NCBI GenBank assembly: GCA_030601755.1
Contig: JAUWBF010000001.1
Coordinates: 1 to 64,000 of the forward strand
Origin: Verrucomicrobiota bacterium
GTDB taxonomy: Bacteria > Verrucomicrobiota > Verrucomicrobiia > Opitutales > Opitutaceae
DNA length: 64,000 bases
Direction: 5' to 3'
Made by a program: the position numbers and the translations under genes
In this document: positions 48,959 to 57,058 of the stretch, in pieces
Position numbering within the stretch: position 1 is the stretch's first letter
Layout: every line of letters starts with the position of its first letter
Notes under the pieces: model-generated
What the model was told of the DNA's origin: nothing
Seen by the model: only the letters and a program-made list of their open reading frames with translations
The model's database searches: none

Positions 48959-50521
48959 ATGAAGGCCCGGATGCGCATGCACCTTAACAAGCCGACCCAT
49001 TACCTGCTGGCCGCCGGGCTGATCCTCGCGCTGGCAGTCACGCTTCGCTGGGCGGACTTGGAGCTCAAACCGCCGCATTTTGACGAAGGCATCAACGGCG
49101 GCTTTGTGGACGGTATGCGCGCCAAGGGCGGCTATCACTACGACCCGACCAACTATCACGGTCCGCTGCATTTCTACCTGGTCCTTTTGTCACAAACCCT
49201 GTTCGGCCACAACCTCGCGGCCCTGCGCCTGCCGTCCGTGTTGGCCGGGATCGGCGTCGTCGCGGTGGCCCTGTGGGGCTACCGGCGCCACCTTGGCGAC
49301 GCCGCGACGCTCTGGTTCGGAGGTTTTCTAGCGGTGTCGCCCGCGCTGGTGTTCGTCAGTCGCTACGCCATCCACGAGATGGAAATGGTCCTTTTTATCG
49401 AGATCACCGTGCTCGGCCTGCTCAACCAATGGTCCGGACGACGCGGCGCATGGCTGATCTGCACCGGCGTCGCCGGCATGATCCTCTCCAAGGAAACCTA
49501 TGTCATCCACATCGCCTGCCTCGCGCTGGCGTGGGCCCTCTGGCGCGGCCTGCAACGCGTGGCCCCGGACTCGCCGCCCTCACCGCCCCCCACGTTTCGC
49601 TGGCGGGAGTTCGCGGAGCCGGCGATCGTCTCGCTCGCGGCGATCCTGTTTTTCTACTCGGCCAACCTCACCTGGCCGGCGGGCGTGGCCGGACTGTGGA
49701 CGACCTTCGCGGCATGGACACAAACCGGTCTCGAGCACGGCGGCCACGCCAAACCCTGGCACTACTGGCTGGCACTGATGTGGCGTTATGAATGGCTCGC
49801 GCTCGCCGGCTTTGCGGCAAGCGCGAGATACCTATGGGCCGGCCCCAAGGGCATACGCATCGCCGTGATCGCGGGGGCAGGCACGTTGGCGGCGTATTCG
49901 ATTGTTTCCTACAAGACCCCTTGGTGCATCGCGACATTCCTGTGGAGCGGTTCCCTCGCGCTCGCCTGGCTGCTAGCGCGGACCGGCGAACGCGGCCCCC
50001 GCTGGCGCGCCGCGGCGCTCGGTGTCGGGCTCCTGCTGGCAGGCCATGACCTATGGGCGGCGTGGCGGTTGAACTGGCGGCACTACGACGATCCAGACGA
50101 ACCCTACGTCTATGTGCAGACTTACCGCGAGGTGGCTCGGTTCACGGAACCGCTGCTGCGTGCGGCCAGCCAAGACGCGCTGATGTTGAATCGCACCGGG
50201 GTCATCGTGGTCGACTCGCCGTTTCCGTTGCCGTGGATGCTGCGTGACTTCGTCAACCTGCGCTTTGTCGACCAAGGCCAGCCGACCGGTCGCGAGGTGA
50301 CGCTCGCCGACTACGTGCTCGTGCAAGGATCGCGCCGCGAGGAGGTCGAGGCGCGGCTCTACGGCGAGTTTCTCGTCGTCGACCTGCGGTTGCGCAGCGG
50401 GCACGAGCCGATGACCGCGTATTTCCGCGAGCGTATCTATGCGCCGTTCGTCCAGGCGCCGGCCGTGCTCAAGGCCTTCGGCGGCCGCAATCCGCTCGGC
50501 GGCCGGGAGGTGACGCGATGA
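48959..50521 (+). CDS. Agl23-like (TIGR03663) GT-C membrane glycosyltransferase-type protein
   Basis: A 520-aa membrane protein with about 11 TM helices and the GT-C acidic motif early in the first loop (PPHFDEGINGGF). It matches the TIGR03663 pattern of 'flippase activity-associated' proteins (YHYDPTNYHGPLHFYL; SRYAIHEMEMVLF; SYKTPWCIATFLW). Probably transfers a sugar from a lipid carrier. ATGA overlap with the next gene. Internal ATGs at 48971 and 48977 are alternative starts. Confidence 0.85.
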   Translation: MKARMRMHLNKPTHYLLAAGLILALAVTLRWADLELKPPHFDEGINGGFVDGMRAKGGYHYDPTNYHGPLHFYLVLLSQTLFGHNLAALRLPSVLAGIGVVAVALWGYRRHLGDAATLWFGGFLAVSPALVFVSRYAIHEMEMVLFIEITVLGLLNQWSGRRGAWLICTGVAGMILSKETYVIHIACLALAWALWRGLQRVAPDSPPSPPPTFRWREFAEPAIVSLAAILFFYSANLTWPAGVAGLWTTFAAWTQTGLEHGGHAKPWHYWLALMWRYEWLALAGFAASARYLWAGPKGIRIAVIAGAGTLAAYSIVSYKTPWCIATFLWSGSLALAWLLARTGERGPRWRAAALGVGLLLAGHDLWAAWRLNWRHYDDPDEPYVYVQTYREVARFTEPLLRAASQDALMLNRTGVIVVDSPFPLPWMLRDFVNLRFVDQGQPTGREVTLADYVLVQGSRREEVEARLYGEFLVVDLRLRSGHEPMTAYFRERIYAPFVQAPAVLKAFGGRNPLGGREVTR

Positions 50522-52248
50522 GGGCAACGGGCACCTACCTCGCGGCCGTGTCCGCGGCGGCCATGACCCTGATGACGGTCTTTCTCGCCGTCGGCCGCAC
50601 CACGTCTGCCGCGATCTGGCCGGCGGCGCTCGTGGCATCAGTATTCGCGGGCATGGCCTGGAGGGTCCAGCGTCCGTCGGCGGACGCCCCGCCCGCCGCG
50701 CGCCCGGGAATCTTCGGCTGGGTGCTGATCGCGCTCGGCGCGGTGTTTGTCGCGCGCACTGTCCTGTGGCTCGCGTGGGAAGCCAACGGCCAGTTGTATG
50801 TGGGCTCCCCCTACAATCTCGGCGATTTCTCCCTGCACCTCACCCACCTGCGTCACCTTCAGGGGGAGGTGCCGTTCTGGCCGGAAAACCCGATCGCGGC
50901 GGGCCAGTCGCTGACCTACCCGCTCGGTGTCACGCTGTGGCACCTGCTGCTCGACGGCCTCGGACTGCCGACCGTGGGGGCGTTCGCGCTGGCCTCGTTG
51001 CTCGGGCTCGGCTTCGGCATGGCGGCGGCGTGGCGCTGGGGGGGCGCGTTCGGACTGGCCGCACTGTTGCTCAACGGCGGTTTCGCCGGGTTGGCCGTGC
51101 TCGGCACGGGTGAGTGGACCGACTGGCAGGCGGCACTGGCATGGAAGAACATTCCCTTGAGCATGCTGGTGACCCAGCGCGGCCTGCTCTACGCGCTGCC
51201 GGCGGGACTGTGGCTGATGTGGCGCTGGAACCGTTGCCTGGTGCAGGGGCGTCGCGAGATGAACTGGCTCGACGTGTGGATCTACACGACGCTGCCCCTG
51301 TTTCACCTGCACACGTTCCTGGCGCTGTCGTTCTTTTTGTTCACGTGGGTGTTGATCGGCCCCCAGCGCAAACGAACCATCGGCTATGGCTTAGCGGCGG
51401 TGCCGGTGGCCACGGTGCTGGCTTGGCTAGTGACCGGCGGCGGCGACAACACCGGCGCATCGGGACCGGCCTGGGGCTGGTTCGTCGGCGAGGGACAAGG
51501 TGCGCCCGAGGCATTATGGACTAATTTTGGTCCGTGGCTGCCGCTGCTGCCCACACTGGCAGGCTGGCTGGCGTGGCGCATCTGGCAACGTAAGCACGCG
51601 GAGCCACCCGCCGGCGATATTACGCCCAACGAGGCGGCGGCATGGGTCTGGCCCGGTTTGGCGCTGTTGGTTTTCTCGCTGTTCTGGAAACTTCAGCCGT
51701 GGGCGTGGGACAACACCAAGCTCATGCTGTGGGGTTGGCTGGCCACGACGCCCTTTGTCTGGCGATTGTGGGTCGCGCACTGGAGGCCGTGGGCGCGCGC
51801 CGCGGCGTGCGGACTGCTGTTTGCAGGAGGCTTCGTGACCTTGATCGGCGGACTGGGCACCGGCCTGCGGGGGGGCTACCCTGTGGCGACTTTGAGCGAT
51901 GTTGCAGGCGCCACGCAGGCGCGGGCTTTACTACCGACAAACGCCGTGGTGGCAGCCACGCCGACCTACAATCAACCACTGCTGCTGGCCGGGCAGCCGG
52001 TCGTGCTCGGCTACGACGGTCACCTCTGGAGTCACGGTATTCCGCAAGAAGACAAACCCCAGTTATTGGATCGCTTGCTGCGCGGTCAGCCCGGCTGGCA
52101 GGAGGCGGCGCGAAAGCTTGGCGTAACTCACATTTACTGGGGGAGCCTGGAAACCCGAACCTACGGAGCCTTGTTGTTACCATGGACAGACTCGGCCGAG
52201 GTTTTTTACTCAAGTCCGGCAGGCATACTTTACCGACTGGCGGATTAA
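50518..52248 (+). CDS. Polytopic membrane protein, glycan-region partner
   Basis: A 576-aa protein with 11-12 TM helices, not assigned to a family. It resembles GT-C type proteins in layout: a periplasmic loop with QLYVGSPYNLGDFSLHLTHL and FWPENPIAAGQSLTYPLG after the second helix, and a soluble C-terminal domain (ARALLPTNAVVAATPTYNQP; GYDGHLWSHGI). Coupled to the preceding gene by ATGA, so the two products probably act together in envelope glycan synthesis. Confidence 0.7.
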   Translation: MRATGTYLAAVSAAAMTLMTVFLAVGRTTSAAIWPAALVASVFAGMAWRVQRPSADAPPAARPGIFGWVLIALGAVFVARTVLWLAWEANGQLYVGSPYNLGDFSLHLTHLRHLQGEVPFWPENPIAAGQSLTYPLGVTLWHLLLDGLGLPTVGAFALASLLGLGFGMAAAWRWGGAFGLAALLLNGGFAGLAVLGTGEWTDWQAALAWKNIPLSMLVTQRGLLYALPAGLWLMWRWNRCLVQGRREMNWLDVWIYTTLPLFHLHTFLALSFFLFTWVLIGPQRKRTIGYGLAAVPVATVLAWLVTGGGDNTGASGPAWGWFVGEGQGAPEALWTNFGPWLPLLPTLAGWLAWRIWQRKHAEPPAGDITPNEAAAWVWPGLALLVFSLFWKLQPWAWDNTKLMLWGWLATTPFVWRLWVAHWRPWARAAACGLLFAGGFVTLIGGLGTGLRGGYPVATLSDVAGATQARALLPTNAVVAATPTYNQPLLLAGQPVVLGYDGHLWSHGIPQEDKPQLLDRLLRGQPGWQEAARKLGVTHIYWGSLETRTYGALLLPWTDSAEVFYSSPAGILYRLAD

Positions 52249-52480
52249 CTCGCCTAGCTCCGGTGAAAATCAGGTATCCCGCCCAAGGTTACTGATGCCG
52301 ACACATTGGTGACATCAAGCGATCATCCGAATCGTGCTCACCGCATGATATGAACTCATGCCTGCATTCAGATGAGGGCAGTCGCCTCAACCACCGAGGC
52401 CCTTGGAAACACACGTCAGAAAACACCACAACCTGGTCGTGCGTGTAAAACCGACTACTAACTCAACGTTGTTACCTCTC
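52249..52480. other. Gene-free spacer after the glycan genes
   Basis: About 230 bp before the terminator below. The sequence is less GC-rich than its surroundings, has stops in all frames and shows no strong hairpin or repeat that I can support. Confidence 0.5.
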
Positions 52481-52523
52481 AAAAAAAATCCGCGAGCCAC
52501 CTCTTAAGGTCGGGTCGCGGATT
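52481..52523 (-). terminator. Terminator of the Ala-rich secreted protein gene
   Basis: On the minus strand AATCCGCGA (52523-52515) pairs with TCGCGGATT (52495-52487), followed by a run of T residues (52488-52481). It lies 27 bp after the stop of the 52551-53339 gene. Confidence 0.8.
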
Positions 52524-52550
52524 GCGAAAAAGTTATATCAGGAAGCCAAC

Positions 52551-53339
52551 TCAGGATTGATAGGGAGTCGGAGTAGGCTCGGGGCGAGGCACGATGATTT
52601 GCCCGGGAAGATTGACACCGCCAGTGCCGACACCGGCAAGCTGATCGCCAAGGTCGGGAACAGCATTAGTGACCACAGGATTGTTTTGCAGAGCAGTGCT
52701 CGCACGGTTGAGCGACGCATTGACCCGCAAGACGATGGGACGAGGAACATTGTTAACGATCTGCTCGGACTGGGCGACCGCCGCGACTTCCGCGACCACC
52801 GCAACAGCCTTCGCGGGATCAGAGTTGGCGACGGCGGGCGAAGACGCCACGGTGGAGGCGCTGCCAGCGATCGTGAGGGCCTCAACGGGGCTGGAAACCT
52901 GAACTTCCGGAGTGGCAGCGATTTGAGCGGCCGAGGCGCTGGCAGCCAAGAGGTTGGCAGCCACCGCAGGGTTCTGGCGGGCGGCGGCTACACGGAAACT
53001 CCCCGTGTCGATCACAGCCATGGCGACTCTGGCAATGCTCGCGGCCAAGGTGGGCTGGGTGGCAGCGAGGCTCTGGGCGGTGGAAAGAGCCGTCGCAATG
53101 GCAGCGGAAGCGGCCTCAGTGTTAGTAGTGCTGCGGGCAAAACTAACGATCAATTGGGCGATCTCACCGGCGTCAGCACTGTTATCGTCCAAGATGGTTT
53201 GCAGTTCAGCGGTGTTACCACTGCTGACGGCGGCCTGAATGCTAGCACTGAGGTCAGAGCTGATTTCGGCAGAGGCAGGCAAGGCGGCCATCATGGCAGC
53301 CAGAAGGATACATACAGAGCTAAGACGTTTAATTTTCAT
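52551..53339 (-). CDS. Secreted Ala-rich protein with Pro-rich C-terminus
   Basis: A 262-aa protein, not recognised. A signal peptide (VCILLAAMMAALPASA) is followed by a helical, Ala/Ser/Thr/Val-rich body (TAELQTILDDNSADAGEIAQLIVSFARS; AASAAIATALSTAQSLAAT), and the end is PRPEPTPTPYQS. There is no Cys after the signal peptide and few charged residues. The gene and its flanks use more A/T than neighbours, which might mean recent acquisition. It has its own terminator and a 214-bp divergent upstream region. Confidence 0.7.
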   Translation of the reverse strand: MKIKRLSSVCILLAAMMAALPASAEISSDLSASIQAAVSSGNTAELQTILDDNSADAGEIAQLIVSFARSTTNTEAASAAIATALSTAQSLAATQPTLAASIARVAMAVIDTGSFRVAAARQNPAVAANLLAASASAAQIAATPEVQVSSPVEALTIAGSASTVASSPAVANSDPAKAVAVVAEVAAVAQSEQIVNNVPRPIVLRVNASLNRASTALQNNPVVTNAVPDLGDQLAGVGTGGVNLPGQIIVPRPEPTPTPYQS

Positions 53340-53553
53340 GATTTAAAGGAAGTCGTTTCTCCCGCAAAAACATGCCAAACAATCCTGACACGTTTTTTCC
53401 GGCTGGGTCATGGCTAGAGCCAGAACCGGTGAAGTCAATTTGATACCTGCAACATATGGGCAAAAAGTTTGCGGTTAAATATCTTGGTGCTCGGACATTG
53501 AAACCCATCCAGCATTTCGAGACGACATCTCCCGTTTCCAATTTCAAGAAGCC

Positions 53554-54555
53554 ATGCAACTTACCAAACACTGGGCCGCGCAACTCGACGATTATGTGAT
53601 AGACCTTGGCTGGTCTGCCGACGGAACGATGTTGGCAGCAGCCTCCTCGTCCGGACCACTCTCTTTGTTCGCAGCGTCCGATGGTGCCCGGCGGGATTTG
53701 CCCGGTCACGAGGACGGCAGCAACTGCCTGTCGTGGCACCCCTCCCGTCCGCTGCTGGCAAGTGGCGGGCAGGACGGCAAAATCCGCCTGTGGGATACCA
53801 CCGCCGCCCAACACACCGCCTCCGGTGACGCGGGCGGGGCCTGGGTCGAGCACCTGGCTTGGTCTCCTGACGGAGCCCGACTCGCCGCCGCTGCCGGTCG
53901 CCAGCTCGTCTTGGTCGGAGCGGACGGCGCCATCATTCACACGTTCAAGCCCGCACCCAAGACCATCAACGCGCTCGTCTGGCAACCGGCCGGGGGCTGT
54001 GTCGCCAGTGCCTACTTCGGCGGGGTTTGCCTCTGGGACGCCGACGACTTCGTCGCGCAAAAGGAATTCGCCTACGCCAACGGCATTCAGGCGCTCGTCT
54101 GGTCGCCGGACAACCGCTGGCTCGTCTCGGGCAATCAGGACCCCAGCGTTCACCTCTGGCTGGTCGAAGAGGAGCAGGAGTTCCACATGAGCGGCTACGA
54201 ATCCAAAGTCAAAACGCTCTCTTTCAGCCACGATTCGCGCCGCCTGGCCACCGGCGGGGGCAACGACGTCTGCGTGTGGGACTGCGCCGGGGCCGGTCCC
54301 GAGGGACGCGAGCCCGCCATGTTGCCGCACGACGCGAAGGTCTGCGCCCTCGCCTTTCAAAACCGGCACGGCCTGCTCGCCAGCGCCTCCGAAGACGGCG
54401 TCTTGCAACTCTGGAGCCCCGAGCGACCCAATCCCCTGCGGGCCACCGTCAAGATGCCCTCGGCCGCCACCAAGCTCGCCTGGTCGCCCGACGACAACCT
54501 GCTCGCGGTGGGCTCGGCCCAAGGCGTGGTCTATGTGCTGAAGGTCGGCCCCTGA
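53554..54555 (+). CDS. WD40-repeat protein
   Basis: A 333-aa cytosolic beta-propeller. Seven blades can be followed by their ends (LASGGQDGKIRLWD, GCVASAYFGGVCLWD, SGNQDPSVHLWL, ATGGGNDVCVWD, ASASEDGVLQLWS, VGSAQGVVYVLK) and by SPD turns. No signal peptide. Such propellers act as protein-binding scaffolds; the partner is unknown. Confidence 0.9.
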   Translation: MQLTKHWAAQLDDYVIDLGWSADGTMLAAASSSGPLSLFAASDGARRDLPGHEDGSNCLSWHPSRPLLASGGQDGKIRLWDTTAAQHTASGDAGGAWVEHLAWSPDGARLAAAAGRQLVLVGADGAIIHTFKPAPKTINALVWQPAGGCVASAYFGGVCLWDADDFVAQKEFAYANGIQALVWSPDNRWLVSGNQDPSVHLWLVEEEQEFHMSGYESKVKTLSFSHDSRRLATGGGNDVCVWDCAGAGPEGREPAMLPHDAKVCALAFQNRHGLLASASEDGVLQLWSPERPNPLRATVKMPSAATKLAWSPDDNLLAVGSAQGVVYVLKVGP

Positions 54556-54630
54556 TCGATTTTACGGACCTGCCCGCATTGCATTAACTTGCGCAATCAG
54601 CCCCGGGGAAATACCACACAACCAACACCC

Positions 54631-55476
54631 ATGAACCGTTCAATTCTCCGCAACCGTGGACTGGCCGCCCTGCTGACCGTGTGCACGACCCTCCTGCTCG
54701 TCCCTGGCTGTAAACCCGCCAAGGTCGACTCCTCCTCAAAGCCGTCCACCTCGACCAACGCCCGCGAGCATTCCGGACGACTCGACTGGTCCTCTTGGCA
54801 ACGCTGGGTGCAAACCCGCCCCCGCGTCGTCCTCGTTTCCGAAATCGACGGCGGCACGCGCGACCTCATCGAGCGCCAGTCCCAGCTCTTTCTCGCCGTG
54901 ATCGGCGGCGGCGGTTCCTCCGCCTCCACGCTGCCCGACACCGAGATCGCCCGTTTGCAGGACGCCTTCTTCGCGTCGTCTTCCCGCACGGCCAACTCCC
55001 CCGTGCCGACCGTCGAGCGTTGGGACCGTTACTCCAACGCCGTCCGTCGCATCCAGTCCGGTGCCATCCCCACCGCGATCACCACGCTGGAAGCCTACGT
55101 CCGCCGTGATCGCCAGGACCTGACGCCCCGCATGACCGACACCGGTGACAGCGGCCGGCAGGCGCGCTCCGATCTGAGCTGGATCGACAGCGCCGTCATG
55201 CCGATCATCGAACGCCTGAAAACGCACTCCGCCTCCGCCAAGCCCGCGCTCAGCGTCGACCAAGCCCGTCAACAGTGGCAAACCTTCGAGACCGACAGCC
55301 TGCCCAAGCTCGCCTCCGCCATCAAGAAAGCCACCACCGCGGAGACCTCCGTCGCCGAGGACGGCACCTACCGGCTCTCCGGCAACGGTCAACTCGTCGC
55401 GGTCATCACCGTTGCCGGTCGCGACCTCTACTTCCCCGCCTCCCCCGCCACGCCCGGCCTGCGATTCCTGCGGTGA
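54631..55476 (+). CDS. Lipoprotein of unknown function
   Basis: A 281-aa protein with a signal peptide and lipobox LLVPGC (Cys near residue 27). A Ser/Thr-rich linker is followed by a mainly helical domain (DWSSWQRWVQTRPRVVLVSEIDGG; RQSQLFLAVI; DQARQQWQTFETDSLPKLASAIKK) and a short beta end (YRLSGNGQLVAVITVAG). Not recognised. ATG 54631 gives the lipoprotein signal. Confidence 0.72.
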   Translation: MNRSILRNRGLAALLTVCTTLLLVPGCKPAKVDSSSKPSTSTNAREHSGRLDWSSWQRWVQTRPRVVLVSEIDGGTRDLIERQSQLFLAVIGGGGSSASTLPDTEIARLQDAFFASSSRTANSPVPTVERWDRYSNAVRRIQSGAIPTAITTLEAYVRRDRQDLTPRMTDTGDSGRQARSDLSWIDSAVMPIIERLKTHSASAKPALSVDQARQQWQTFETDSLPKLASAIKKATTAETSVAEDGTYRLSGNGQLVAVITVAGRDLYFPASPATPGLRFLR

Positions 55477-55556
55477 TCTTGCCCTTGCCGGCATCCGGCC
55501 GCCACCCCACCCGCGTCCGCCCCCTCCGGGGTTGACGTCGCTGATAGTCTGAACGC

Positions 55557-56453
55557 GTGACCAATCGCCGCGAGTTCATCGCCCGCACCGGCGTCGCCCT
55601 GCTGGCCCTCATGGCCGGCGGCGCCCCCCTGTCCGCGGCCACCGCGGGCGGCGTCTACCGCGTGCGCTCCGGCGACACGCTCGGTGACATCGCCCACCGG
55701 CACGGCGTCAGCGTCGCCGCGCTCAAGCAGGCCAACCGCCTCTCATCCGACCGCATTCTGGTCGGACAGAAACTCGTCATCCCGTCCGACATCGCCTATG
55801 TCGTGCGCTCCGGCGACACCCTCGGCTCCATCGCGGTGCGCAACGGCGTCACGCTCACCGCGCTTAAAGTTCGCAACAACCTCAGCTCCGACCGCATCCT
55901 CGTCGGGCAAAAACTCTACATCCCCGCCGGTGCCATCCAGCCCGCCGCCGCCCCCGCTCATTCCTCGGCCGTGCTCGCCGGCGTCGTCGCCGCCACCTCT
56001 AGGCTCAATATCCGGCGCGGCCGCTGGACCCACGTCGTCGTGCACCACAGCGGCATCGAGGCCGGCAACGCCAAGGCCTACGACGGCGCACATCGCCGCC
56101 GCGGCATGACCAACGGCCTCGCCTACGACTTCGTCATCGGCAACGGTCGCGACTCCGGCGACGGTGAGATCGAGATCGGCCCGCGGTGGCACCAGCAGCT
56201 AGACGGCGGCCACGTGCGCAGCGACTACTATAACGCCCACGGCATCGGCATCTGCCTCGTCGGCAATTTTGAAAAACGCCGCCCCGGCGCCACCCAGCTC
56301 GCCTCGCTCACCGCGCTCATCGACTGGCTCCGCGACGAGGCCCCGCTCGGCACCAAGCCCAAGTTCACCGTGCACCGCTGGGTCGACAAAAACCACACCG
56401 TCTGCCCCGGGCGCCACTTCCCCTACGCCCGCTTCAAGGCCCGCTACGCCTGA
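55557..56453 (+). CDS. LysM domain N-acetylmuramoyl-L-alanine amidase
   Basis: A 298-aa exported cell-wall enzyme. The N-terminus (NRREFIARTGVALLALMAGG) resembles a Tat signal with a single RR. Two LysM modules follow (YRVRSGDTLGDIAHRHGVS; YVVRSGDTLGSIAVRNGVT), then a PGRP/Amidase_2-like domain with VVVHHSG, YDFVIGNG, GIGICLVGNF and the zinc ligands in HRWVDKNHTVCPGRHF. Start is GTG 55557. Its last 10 bp overlap the convergent BioH-like gene. Confidence 0.88.
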   Translation: MTNRREFIARTGVALLALMAGGAPLSAATAGGVYRVRSGDTLGDIAHRHGVSVAALKQANRLSSDRILVGQKLVIPSDIAYVVRSGDTLGSIAVRNGVTLTALKVRNNLSSDRILVGQKLYIPAGAIQPAAAPAHSSAVLAGVVAATSRLNIRRGRWTHVVVHHSGIEAGNAKAYDGAHRRRGMTNGLAYDFVIGNGRDSGDGEIEIGPRWHQQLDGGHVRSDYYNAHGIGICLVGNFEKRRPGATQLASLTALIDWLRDEAPLGTKPKFTVHRWVDKNHTVCPGRHFPYARFKARYA

Positions 56454-57058
56454 AGCCGCACGCCCGCCGCCGCCTCGCGCAGCAGCTCGCCCGGATGGTG
56501 CCCCGCCCCCGGAACCGTCACCAAGCCCGGCGACAACTCCCGCAGCCGCGCCGCGTCGAGCAGATCGTCCACATCGCCGCAATACAGCCGCCACCCCGCC
56601 GGCGCCGGCGGCTCCACCCGCGAGCGCTCCAGCGTCTCCAGGCCCCAGTCCAGCCCGTCCGTGGACGACTGGTAGTCAACGGAGATGTCCAGACCCGCCC
56701 GCAGATAAAAATCCCGCAGCGCCGCCACCGGATCGACCCGCAGCCAGCGCCGCAGGTAGCGCACATGCGTGCGACCGCTCAGCCCGCCCAGCCCGTCCTC
56801 CCGCGCAAAGCCAAAGACCGGCGCCAGCAATACCACCTGCGCAGCCAAGGCCGAGACTCGCGCCGCCTCAGCGAGCAGCAGATGCGCGCCCAGCGAATAG
56901 CCGCCCACGACGGAAAACCCACCCTCGCGCTCTAAACGTGCCACCGCGTCCGTGCTGGCCGGCACGACCACGTGCCTCGCCTCGGGCCAGACGCGACTGA
57001 CCCGTTCTTGAAACCAGGCCTCGCCCACGGCCCAACCGCTGATCCAGCCCATCTTCAT
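56444..57058 (-). CDS. Alpha/beta hydrolase, BioH/BioG-like (biotin operon esterase)
   Basis: A 204-aa protein, last in the biotin operon and coupled by ATGA to the bioD-bioF gene. It has a GYSLG nucleophile elbow (SVVGGYSLGAHLLLA), an acidic CGDVDDLLD segment and a C-terminal PGAGHHP histidine, giving a plausible Ser-Asp-His triad. Size is like BioG and smaller than BioH. In this position it probably releases pimeloyl-ACP from its methyl ester; that role is inferred from context. Confidence 0.7.
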   Translation of the reverse strand: MKMGWISGWAVGEAWFQERVSRVWPEARHVVVPASTDAVARLEREGGFSVVGGYSLGAHLLLAEAARVSALAAQVVLLAPVFGFAREDGLGGLSGRTHVRYLRRWLRVDPVAALRDFYLRAGLDISVDYQSSTDGLDWGLETLERSRVEPPAPAGWRLYCGDVDDLLDAARLRELSPGLVTVPGAGHHPGELLREAAAGVRLQA

